From Nostoc sp. FACHB-973 (GTDB taxonomy: Bacteria > Cyanobacteriota > Cyanobacteriia > Cyanobacteriales > Nostocaceae), in assembly GCF_014698115.1 (NCBI RefSeq), contig NZ_JACJSJ010000030.1:1-64000 (forward strand): 64,000 nucleotides of DNA. Direction: 5' to 3'. The notes under the pieces were generated by a model. It ran no database searches. It was given only the letters and a program-made list of their open reading frames with translations, and was not told where the DNA came from. Below are positions 37,069-44,627 of the stretch, piece by piece (position 1 is the stretch's first letter; each line of letters starts with the position of its first letter). The position numbers and the translations under genes are program-made.

Positions 37069-37887
37069 TCACGATTCATCACTTGCGCCTTTTTTCGCCT
37101 TCCCAGGAATCAAGCCACGCCTTCCTGGCATCTGAGAAAGTAGCAGGAAGCGCCTCAAATGCTGCAACTCTTCAGTATCCCCTAACAATTCCAGTTGTTC
37201 CAAGGCATCCTTAAACGACAAATCAGAGCGGTAGAGAATGCGGAAGGCTTTTTTCAGCATTTGTAAATCTGCTGCGTCCATACCAGACCGTTTGAGTCCC
37301 ACAAGGTTGAGAGTCCGCACCCGCGCCGGATTTCCCTCCACTAGCATATATGGGGCTACATCCCGATCAATACGTGCCATACCGCCCACCATTGCCTGTC
37401 TACCAATATGCACAAATTGATGGACACCTAAGACCCCACTCAGCCTGGCGCGTGACTCTATATGCACATGACCTGCCAACGCCACAGAGTTGGCAATCAC
37501 TACCTGGTCTTCAATCACGCAGTTATGAGCTATGTGGACATAAGCCATCAACAGGTTACCATCACCAATCACTGTTGCTTCACCAGCACCAGTAGCGCGG
37601 TTAATGGTCACGTACTCACGAATCAAGTTGTTATCACCAATTTTGACCCAGGTTGGTTCTCCCACAAACTTGAGATCCTGGGGTTCCATGCCGATGGCTG
37701 CCCCTGTAAAAATCTGATTTCCCGCCCCAATTTCACAAGGTCCTTCTAGCACCACATGAGCGCCAATAATTGTTTCAGGACCGACTTTGACATGCGCTCC
37801 AATCACAGCATAGGCACCGACTTGCACTGTATGGTGGAGTTCCGATTTGGGATGAACTACAGCAGTTGGATGAATAAGCGTTTTCAA
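37069..37887 (-). CDS. lpxA: UDP-N-acetylglucosamine acyltransferase
   Basis: A 272-residue trimeric left-handed beta-helix acyltransferase that adds the first hydroxyacyl chain in lipid A synthesis. Hexapeptide repeats fill the first 185 residues (IHPTAVVHPKSELHHTVQVG, IGDGNLLMAYVHIAHNCVI with the catalytic His in HIAHNC), and the C-terminal helical region carries LNLVGLKRSGMDAADLQML. The start is TTG 37887 with GGAG 8 bases upstream; no better ATG precedes the first hexapeptide. It lies between fabZ and lpxB, with a 313-base repeat-containing gap before it. Confidence 0.95.
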   Translation of the reverse strand: MKTLIHPTAVVHPKSELHHTVQVGAYAVIGAHVKVGPETIIGAHVVLEGPCEIGAGNQIFTGAAIGMEPQDLKFVGEPTWVKIGDNNLIREYVTINRATGAGEATVIGDGNLLMAYVHIAHNCVIEDQVVIANSVALAGHVHIESRARLSGVLGVHQFVHIGRQAMVGGMARIDRDVAPYMLVEGNPARVRTLNLVGLKRSGMDAADLQMLKKAFRILYRSDLSFKDALEQLELLGDTEELQHLRRFLLLSQMPGRRGLIPGKAKKGASDES

Positions 37888-38200
37888 GGGTGAATCTCCA
37901 GAACTGTCTTAATAAAGCCAGCGCGAATGGGGGTTTTTTGGGCAGCGCCTTGCTCCGGTTAACAGAGTTGTAGGGACTGCCGTTCCATTGAGGCGACTGG
38001 TGTTGCTGAGTGTGAGTGTTTCAGTGAGCGAAAGTGTCGGGCAAAGCAAGTTAAGTGTGTTGGCGTAGCGTCTCGTCAGAGAGGGCGCCGAAAATCAAGA
38101 AATTATAAGATGCTGTTGTGGATTTTTTTTTTAACTGTTATCCTTAGTCGGGATTCAGTAGGGCAATTCACGGCTATGCCCATACCACGAAAGCAAACTT
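37888..38200. repeat. repeat-bearing gap between fabZ and lpxA
   Basis: No gene is present. At about 38059-38092 is a single arm of the GCGTAGCGTCTCG repeat family also seen at 27784-27844 and 42505-42540. Around 37990-38040 is a GTG/GAG-rich stretch. The gap would be transcribed as part of the operon. Confidence 0.55.
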
Positions 38201-38731
38201 TTAGTTAACTAAAGAAAACATCAATTCGCCTTCACAAGCGAGTTGACCGTCAACTTCGGCAATACCTTGCATCTTACCGAAACGACGTTGTTTTACCCAT
38301 AACAGTTCCACCGTCATTACTAGTTGATCTCCCGGTATGACTTGCCGACGAAAGCGGACTTTATCGATACCAGCGAAAACGAACAGTCCACCTTCAGCCT
38401 GAGGCATTTGAGTTAAGACAATGCCTCCGACTTGTGCCATTGCTTCGACAATTAGCACTCCTGGCATCAGTGGTCGTCCGGGAAAATGACCTTGGAAACA
38501 GGGTTCGTTAACTGTGACATTTTTAATGCCAACAGCTTTTTTACTTGGGATGTAGTCAATGATTTTGTCTATAAGTAAAAATGGGTAGCGGTGGGGTAGC
38601 AGTTGCTGAATTTCTTCAGATGTGAAAGTTGTTTTAATCTCAGATGTGATTGTAGTCTCATTTGTGCCCTGTTGTTCGGTAGATACAGGTGTGGTGCGAT
38701 CGCTGCTATTCACTTGAGTAAGAATTGACAT
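38201..38731 (-). CDS. fabZ: 3-hydroxyacyl-ACP dehydratase FabZ
   Basis: A 176-residue hotdog-fold dehydratase of type II fatty acid synthesis. The conserved block [14 protein letters not shown], then [20 protein letters not shown] holds the catalytic His and Glu. A polar N-terminal extension of about 35 residues precedes the fold, usual in cyanobacterial copies. ATG 38731. It shares an operon with lpxC upstream and lpxA downstream, a common arrangement that balances fatty acid and lipid A flux. Confidence 0.95.
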   Translation of the reverse strand: MSILTQVNSSDRTTPVSTEQQGTNETTITSEIKTTFTSEEIQQLLPHRYPFLLIDKIIDYIPSKKAVGIKNVTVNEPCFQGHFPGRPLMPGVLIVEAMAQVGGIVLTQMPQAEGGLFVFAGIDKVRFRRQVIPGDQLVMTVELLWVKQRRFGKMQGIAEVDGQLACEGELMFSLVN

Positions 38732-38827
38732 TAGCCGTGTAGTTGATTTTTAACCTGGTAATTGAGTAGGCGTACATTGAAACCCTTATGAATCTAGGAT
38801 TTTCAGCTTTCAGATCCAATCCCAAAT

Positions 38828-39676
38828 CTAAAATCCCAAATCTAAAATTTTCTTAGCCAGTTGAATGTGTAAATTGTGGCTGGCTTTATACGCTAAGAAA
38901 TGAGCAACAGGAAAATTTCCTAGTAAACTTAAATCTCCTACTAAATCCAAGATTTTATGACGGACTGGCTCATTTGCAAATCTTAATGGTGGATTTACCC
39001 ACCCTTCGGGGCCACAAACCAGTGCATTATCCAAACTACCACCTTTAATTAACCCTGTTTTTTGTAAATGTTCAATTTGATGGAGTAACCCAAAAGTACG
39101 AGCAGGAGCTATTTCCCCAGCAAAGCTAGCAGAAGCATCTCCTAATTCAGCCGTTGGTGACCAACTATGCCATTGGTTACCAATGGCGTCAAGGTCAAAG
39201 TCGATACCGTAACTAAAGCGGGTTTCGGGTGCTGGGAGGGCACAGACAAAGGCATCTTCTTGATAAACCCATATTGGTTCTTTAACAATTAAGGGTTCCT
39301 GGTTATCAATTGGTTGTGATACCAAGCCAACTTCGGCAATATTAGCTGTCCACACTTTTGCCGAACCATCCAAAAGTGGTACTTCTGGACCATCAATTTC
39401 AATGCGGGCGTTATCCACACCCATAGACGAAAGCGCTGCTAACAAATGTTCTACTGTGCGAACATATACCTCACCCTTCCCCAGTTGAGTTGAGAGAACA
39501 GTGTGATTAACCGCTGCGACTTGGGCTGGAATTATTGGCATATCCGGTAAATCTACCCTGACAAAGTAGCGTCCACTACTAGGCTCAGTTGGTAGTATCC
39601 GCACTTCTGTAGTCACACCGCTATGTAGTCCCACTCCAGTCTGGGTGATTGGGGCTGCTAGAGTGTGCTGTTGCAT
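38828..39676 (-). CDS. lpxC: UDP-3-O-acyl-N-acetylglucosamine deacetylase LpxC
   Basis: A 282-residue zinc deacetylase, the committed step of lipid A synthesis. The start [17 protein letters not shown], the zinc ligand segment TVEHLLAAL, the [17 protein letters not shown] segment with second and third ligand region, and a terminal HNLHIQLAK segment are all typical. The length is short compared with enterobacterial LpxC (about 305), as usual for cyanobacteria. ATG 39676. It lies 210 bases downstream of bamA; the gap has GTCATTT tandem repeats. Confidence 0.95.
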   Translation of the reverse strand: MQQHTLAAPITQTGVGLHSGVTTEVRILPTEPSSGRYFVRVDLPDMPIIPAQVAAVNHTVLSTQLGKGEVYVRTVEHLLAALSSMGVDNARIEIDGPEVPLLDGSAKVWTANIAEVGLVSQPIDNQEPLIVKEPIWVYQEDAFVCALPAPETRFSYGIDFDLDAIGNQWHSWSPTAELGDASASFAGEIAPARTFGLLHQIEHLQKTGLIKGGSLDNALVCGPEGWVNPPLRFANEPVRHKILDLVGDLSLLGNFPVAHFLAYKASHNLHIQLAKKILDLGF

Positions 39677-39825
39677 AAGCGAAAACTCAATGTATTTCGT
39701 TTAGTATCGTTCATAGTCTGTTTTGGTAAAACCCCTGATATTTGCTCATAAATGTCATTTATCTCTTTATCGGAACAGTATTGAGGCAAACGTCAAAATT
39801 AGCAAGCTAATCCCAAAAGAGAATT

Positions 39826-39885
39826 GTCATTTGTCATTTGTCATTTGTCATTTGTTATTGACCAATGACCAATGCCCAATGACAA
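39826..39885. repeat. GTCATTT tandem repeats between bamA and lpxC
   Basis: Four copies of the heptamer GTCATTT run from about 39826, followed by the inverse-type units GACCAAT and CCAATGAC. They sit directly beside the bamA stop codon. This is a classic short tandem repeat of filamentous cyanobacteria. Confidence 0.8.
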
Positions 39886-39886
39886 A

Positions 39887-42415
39887 TTAAAACCTTTCGC
39901 CAATACCGAAATTAATCCGGCTATCACCATCATCGTTGATACCGTAGTCAATGCGAATTGGCCCCAAGGGAGACTGGACGCGAACGCCGAGACCATAACC
40001 GTAGCCAGTACCGTTTTTGTTCAGTATTTCAGCTGGTCTGGTAGTAGTTCCCAAGTCACTACCGATATCAAAAAATAGTGCGCCGCTAACTACTGAAAAA
40101 ACTGGAAACCGATACTCAACTGATGCTTGCACATAACTGCGTCCACTGCTTAATGCTCCTTCTTCGTAACCCCGAACCGAGTTGCTACCGCCAATGGTAA
40201 AGGCTTCGTAGGGGGGCAAGTCACCAAGGACAGTTCCTGCTTGCAGATTAAATGCTAGGGTTTGTGCCCCTTTGCTGAGACGAATCAATTGCACGGGGAT
40301 ATATTGACTGTAGCTACCACGTAATCTAGTGAGTAAAATATTACCTAGTCCTATAGGGACTGACTGATCTATGCCGAAGCGGAGATAAGAACCGCTAGTG
40401 GGTTGGAGGGGATTATTACGAAGATCCCGCTGTGCCCCCAACTGTAACAGTAATAAATCGTCTTGACCTTCTGAAGACTGAGTTAATGGGGTGGTGGATA
40501 GCTGAGCGGGATCAAGGAAAACCTTTCCAGTTTTCTCGTCGATAGGATCTTCATTCTCATTGAACAGTGCCCCTTTTCTTCTGCGGTTGCCATCAGCATC
40601 TTCACTGGTAACTCGTTGATACTGTAAACCTGCTGAGGCAGTCCACACTGAACTTTTGTATGGATTGGAGGATAGAGGACGAGTAAAAGTGACACCGCCA
40701 CCTAGACGGACTATACGGGGACGATCCTGAGCATCTGTATTTACAGGATTGGTGATTCGTGTGTCTGAATTATTTGGATCTGGCTCAAACGTCCTAATAT
40801 CTTGATCTTTGCCATCAAAAACCAACGAAATGGAACTGCGGCGAAAAAGATTAGTTGTGTAGGAAGTCCGGTAAGGATCTCCGGCAATCCAGGGGTCGGT
40901 AAACCGCAGGTCAAACAGCAGTTCTCTTTCTCCCACCTGTACTTCTGCTCCCAGTTTTTGGTTTCTGCCATTCAGGTTTTGCTGTTGATAGCTGACTGTA
41001 CCAAAAAGTCCGCTAGCAGAACTAATCCCTGCCCCAGCGGCAATAGAACCGCTGCTACGTTCAGCCACATTCACTACTACATCCACCTTGCTGGGGTCAG
41101 TACCAGGGTCAAGGGAGACATTCACATCTTCAAACAGTCCCAGTCCATACACACGCTGTAGGTCTCTTTGGACTGTGTTGCGGTTGAATACCTGTCCTGG
41201 CTTTAATTCCACTTCCCGTGTAATGATGTATTCTTGCGTGCGTCCCCGAATTGGTTGTCCTTTCTCGTCTGTTTCCTGACCATCTTTATTGCGGAACCGG
41301 ACTCGAATGTTTTCCACTACCCCTTCTGCTACTTGTAGGGTAACAACTCCGTTTTCAGAGACTTGGGGCGCTCCAATGACGTTGGCTAGTACGTAACCTT
41401 GGTCTTGATACCGCTTGTTTAACTGCTTGATTCCTTCCTGCAAGTCACGCAGGTTTAAAATTTTACCATACTGCTCACGAAATACTTCATCTACAGTGCT
41501 GGGTGGTAGTACCGAGGCAACGCCAGTTCCAGGATTAGCTTGCACTTCTACTTTACTTAAAACTGGGTTGGGCTGTACAACAAAGCTCACCCGTACTCCC
41601 AGGGGGGTGTCTTCTGGGGTTGCTTGGACATTCGAGAAGAAGCCAGTACCAAAAATGGCGTTAATATCTTCTTGCAGTTGGCTACGGGTTGTGGTTCGTC
41701 CTGGTTGGGTACGAATGACTCTGTAAACTTGTTCTTCCAATTCTGGGGATAGTTGCCCACTCTGGGATCTAATCAGTACTTCCGATACCAGTACGCGGGG
41801 ATCGGTGGCTTCTGGGGCTGCGCCAGGTTGTGTATTTTCCGGAGTAGTTCCTGGGGCTGGGGCTGGGGCTGGTGTTCGTTGTTGACTATCTGGCAGGGGA
41901 ATGTCGGGAGTGGAAGATGGTTGTTGAGTATCTTCGGGAGTTGTGGGTAATACAGGTTCTGTTGCAGGGGGATCGACATTCTCTGGGACTGGAGTAGTCT
42001 CAGGTGTTGGCGAAGGCGTTGGTTGCTGAATATCTGGGGGTGGAATGTCTGGAGCAGGAGATGGCTGTTGAGCAATATTGCCATTACTTAAGGTTTGTGC
42101 CGCTGTTGGTGTTGTGGAGGTTGGCACTATTACCTCTGGTGTGGCAATCACTTTTGTTTTTTTACCAGGGAAAACTGCTACAACGCGAGACTGGAGATGT
42201 TCCGCCTCTGCAACCTCTGTGGCATTGGGTCGAGATTCTAGACTATTACCAGAGTTAGCCTGACCAGTATCTTTTTCTGGCTGCTGATTTGTTTCTAGTG
42301 TCAAAACTTCTGTTGTCTGTTTTGAACTGTTGGCGGTTTGTGCATTTGCACTCGGTAAGCCGCCCAAAGGCACTGCAATTGCTACTGCTGTCAGCAATAC
42401 TGGATATAAACGCAT
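39887..42415 (-). CDS. bamA: outer-membrane assembly protein BamA (Omp85)
   Basis: An 842-residue Omp85 protein that inserts beta-barrels into the outer membrane. A signal peptide (VLLTAVAIAVPLGGLPSANA) is followed by a Pro/Thr/Gln-rich linker (about 40-225) with near-duplicate units such as PAPDIPPPDIQQPTP and STPDIPLPDSQQRTP, then three POTRA domains (about 228-510) and a 16-strand barrel ending in GIGERF. The IGGSNSVRGYEEG segment is the conserved loop-6 region (VRGF/Y type). It lies between purC and lpxC. The name follows the cyanobacterial usage; a TamA-like or chloroplast Toc75-like role is a less likely alternative. Confidence 0.92.
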   Translation of the reverse strand: MRLYPVLLTAVAIAVPLGGLPSANAQTANSSKQTTEVLTLETNQQPEKDTGQANSGNSLESRPNATEVAEAEHLQSRVVAVFPGKKTKVIATPEVIVPTSTTPTAAQTLSNGNIAQQPSPAPDIPPPDIQQPTPSPTPETTPVPENVDPPATEPVLPTTPEDTQQPSSTPDIPLPDSQQRTPAPAPAPGTTPENTQPGAAPEATDPRVLVSEVLIRSQSGQLSPELEEQVYRVIRTQPGRTTTRSQLQEDINAIFGTGFFSNVQATPEDTPLGVRVSFVVQPNPVLSKVEVQANPGTGVASVLPPSTVDEVFREQYGKILNLRDLQEGIKQLNKRYQDQGYVLANVIGAPQVSENGVVTLQVAEGVVENIRVRFRNKDGQETDEKGQPIRGRTQEYIITREVELKPGQVFNRNTVQRDLQRVYGLGLFEDVNVSLDPGTDPSKVDVVVNVAERSSGSIAAGAGISSASGLFGTVSYQQQNLNGRNQKLGAEVQVGERELLFDLRFTDPWIAGDPYRTSYTTNLFRRSSISLVFDGKDQDIRTFEPDPNNSDTRITNPVNTDAQDRPRIVRLGGGVTFTRPLSSNPYKSSVWTASAGLQYQRVTSEDADGNRRRKGALFNENEDPIDEKTGKVFLDPAQLSTTPLTQSSEGQDDLLLLQLGAQRDLRNNPLQPTSGSYLRFGIDQSVPIGLGNILLTRLRGSYSQYIPVQLIRLSKGAQTLAFNLQAGTVLGDLPPYEAFTIGGSNSVRGYEEGALSSGRSYVQASVEYRFPVFSVVSGALFFDIGSDLGTTTRPAEILNKNGTGYGYGLGVRVQSPLGPIRIDYGINDDGDSRINFGIGERF

Positions 42416-42469
42416 TTTACTTATGATTCCTCTTCACAACCACACACACACCATCACAAATTAGTCTTT

Positions 42470-42575
42470 GGGCATTGGGCATTGGGCATTGGGCACTTGT
42501 ACTGAGCTAAGCCGTTGGCGCAGCCTCTGGTAGAGAAGTATTGGGCGTTGGTTCTTCACAAAGGACAAATGACAA
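42470..42575. repeat. repeat cluster between purC and bamA
   Basis: Three copies of GGGCATT (about 42472-42495), an arm of the GGCGCAGCCTCTGG repeat family (42505-42540) and two GACAAAT units (42562-42577) fill the gap between purC and bamA. No gene is present. Confidence 0.7.
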
Positions 42576-42615
42576 ATGACAATCCACACGAGTTTAATAG
42601 ATTTTTCCCAATTTT

Positions 42616-43353
42616 TTAATTATTATTCTCTACTGCTTTTAGCACTCGCTGTAAAACCTCCTGGTAAGCACCCTCTACATTTCCTAAGTCCCGGCGAAAG
42701 CGGTCTTTGTCCATTACCCGACGGTTTGAGTCTTGTTCTGCGGTATCCCACAAACGGCAGGTGTCGGGGCTAATTTCATCTGCCAAGAGCAACTGCTGTT
42801 GTGAGTCCAAACCAAATTCTAGTTTGAAGTCTACTAGGGTAATGCCGCACCGCTGCCAAAAGCCACCGAGAAACTCGTTGATTTGCAATGCTAGATGTGT
42901 AATTGCATCCACTTGTTCCGGCGTAGCTAGTTCTAGCAGGTACAGGCGATCGCGTGTCAACAAAGGATCTCCTAATTCGTCGTTTTTGTAATAAAACTCA
43001 ACCAAAGGCTGTTTCAGAATTGTACCCACTGGCAACCCTGTTTGCTGAGACAGGCTGCCAGCAGCAATATTTCTAATCACTACTTCTAAAGGCACAATCT
43101 TGACTGCTCTCACCCGCATCTGATTCGGGGCAGGGCTGTCGATAAAGTGAGTCTTTATACCATTTGCCTCCAACTGTTTAAAAAGCTGGCTGGAAATGCT
43201 ACAATTGATTTCTCCTTTTCCTTGAATACTGCCACGCTTTTGGGCGTTAAACGCCGTGGCATCATCCTTGAAATCAGCTAACAAGACTTCCGGATCGTCC
43301 GTTGCATAGAGAATTTTAGCTTTGCCTTCGTATAGTTTGGAATTAACAGACAT
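42616..43353 (-). CDS. purC: SAICAR synthetase PurC
   Basis: A 245-residue enzyme that joins CAIR and aspartate in purine synthesis. Characteristic segments are LYEGKAKILYATDDPEVLL at the start (nucleotide-binding Lys), DSPAPNQMRVRAVKIVPLEV, RNIAAGSLSQQTGL and LADEISPDTCRLWD. ATG 43353. It is the first gene of the outer-membrane/lipid A cluster on the minus strand, though the 200-base repeat-rich gap to bamA leaves cotranscription uncertain. Confidence 0.96.
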   Translation of the reverse strand: MSVNSKLYEGKAKILYATDDPEVLLADFKDDATAFNAQKRGSIQGKGEINCSISSQLFKQLEANGIKTHFIDSPAPNQMRVRAVKIVPLEVVIRNIAAGSLSQQTGLPVGTILKQPLVEFYYKNDELGDPLLTRDRLYLLELATPEQVDAITHLALQINEFLGGFWQRCGITLVDFKLEFGLDSQQQLLLADEISPDTCRLWDTAEQDSNRRVMDKDRFRRDLGNVEGAYQEVLQRVLKAVENNN

Positions 43354-44295
43354 GGTGGCAGATAAATTTTTAGGCGATGGACAATTTTTGTCCTTTGAGG
43401 CTTCACCATTTTATCGAAAATTTGGGTTTAAAAACCCGTCCTTCTAAGATGTCAATTTTAGTTATTAGTCATTAGCCATTGGGGACTGGGTAATGGGGAC
43501 TGGGGATTGGGGACTGGGGATTGGGGACTGGGAATTAGTACTGTGCCTTGGGAGCTTTGGGGAATTTAAAAGCACCAAAGATGCGCTTAGAGCGAAACTT
43601 AGATTTTGGATTGAACGAAAAATCTAAAATCTAAAATTGAATCACTCCCCACTCCCTGGACTGAATCCTGGTCTGTAAACGTGAAAATAGTTGTAAGAGT
43701 CTGGTTTTTGGGTCAATGGTTAGCAACCAGGAGCGGATTACTAAAGATTCAGAACTTGATCTCTAACTTTTAACAGAAGACAATTATATCTAGTAGATAG
43801 TAAGTTTTTGATGTGTAATTTATTGATTTAAAGTTTACTTGTAATTATTTTTGCAAAGAAAATTTTTAAAAAACAGTATATATTAATACTTACCGAATAA
43901 GGGTTTTTAGCGAAATTAATTACAATCCGAATTTCATAAATTAACATGATATAAATTGATAATTGGGAGGAAAATTAAATATTCTTAGGACTTACGTAAA
44001 AGTACACGCTGTAGGGGCAATTCATGAATTGCCCCTGCGTAAAAATAAGGGTTTCGGCTATTGTTTGCGTAAGTGCTGATTCTCTCTAGTCACTTTAGCA
44101 GGGACTTTGTTTGTAAAGTTTACGTTGAAAGTATTTCAAGCTTTATCCTCTAGCTTCAATATCTGAATAGATCAACTCCCGCATCAACGGTTGACAACGG
44201 AGTTAAATGATTCAATTGCCCTAGTTTGACAAAAGAAAGACCGGGGTAGCTAGTGATTCAGCTTCCAAGATTCAAACGAAAAGGGAATTTAATAA
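43354..44295. other. intergenic region with short tandem repeats and a MITE-like element
   Basis: Between the divergent purC and the 91-residue gene lies about 940 bases without a gene. At about 43475-43540 is a run of GGGGACT and GGGGATT heptamers. At about 43600-43640 are TTTGGATT and AAATCTA units. A MITE-like element sits at 43990-44074. The promoter for the 91-residue gene is probably in the last 200 bases. Confidence 0.55.
43990..44074. mobile_element. MITE-like element with central palindrome
   Basis: ACTTACGTAAA (43990-44000) and TTTGCGTAAGT (44064-44074) are inverted with one mismatch. Inside is a perfect 24-base palindrome (44013-44036, arm AGGGGCAATTCA). The 85-base block has no coding potential. 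Small elements with CTTACG(C/T)AA ends are familiar in Nostoc-like genomes. No transposase gene is near. Confidence 0.6.
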
Positions 44296-44571
44296 ATGGA
44301 GAAAAAAATAGTGAATAAGGATGATTTTATCTATCCTCGTGGCCGCTACTACGGTCAAGTAAAGCCAGAAAACTTAGTTTTTAATGCGAATTTACAGGAA
44401 TTTGCCCAAAAAGTAAGCTACATTTGCAACCTAGAAACAGGTGGAAAAATGGCTCCAGATGAAGCTTATGACCAAATAAAGGATTTATGGAAACAGTTGA
44501 AACGCTCAAAAAAAGAACTAAGAATCGGCGAAGATCCATTTCTGGATGACCAGGGAGAGGGTCAAGGTTGA
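44296..44571 (+). CDS. small conserved cyanobacterial protein (possibly DUF7219)
   Basis: A 91-residue soluble protein with no signal peptide or helix. The segments FIYPRGRYYGQVKPENLVFN and LQEFAQKVSYICNLETGGK are of a type seen in small conserved cyanobacterial proteins and may match DUF7219, which is from memory. The rest is helical and charged (AYDQIKDLWKQLKRSKKEL), and the last ten residues are acidic. The role is unknown. ATG 44296 follows AAGGGAAT-type sequence. It is convergent with cyaB1, with 56 bases between. Confidence 0.7.
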   Translation: MEKKIVNKDDFIYPRGRYYGQVKPENLVFNANLQEFAQKVSYICNLETGGKMAPDEAYDQIKDLWKQLKRSKKELRIGEDPFLDDQGEGQG

Positions 44572-44627
44572 AAAGTTAGTTCCGAGTCTAACCCAGAAAA
44601 AGCATTTATTGACCCTTTGCCCTTCGA

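Noticed and set aside
40483..42263. Several open frames of 60-119 codons on both strands inside bamA
   Set aside because: They are shadows of the bamA frame, created by its Pro/Thr/Gln-rich and Gly-rich codons; none has family resemblance.
43354..44295. tRNA or small RNA gene
   Set aside because: No cloverleaf-like sequence or TTCGA/TTCAA T-loop in the right setting could be found by eye here or in other gaps.
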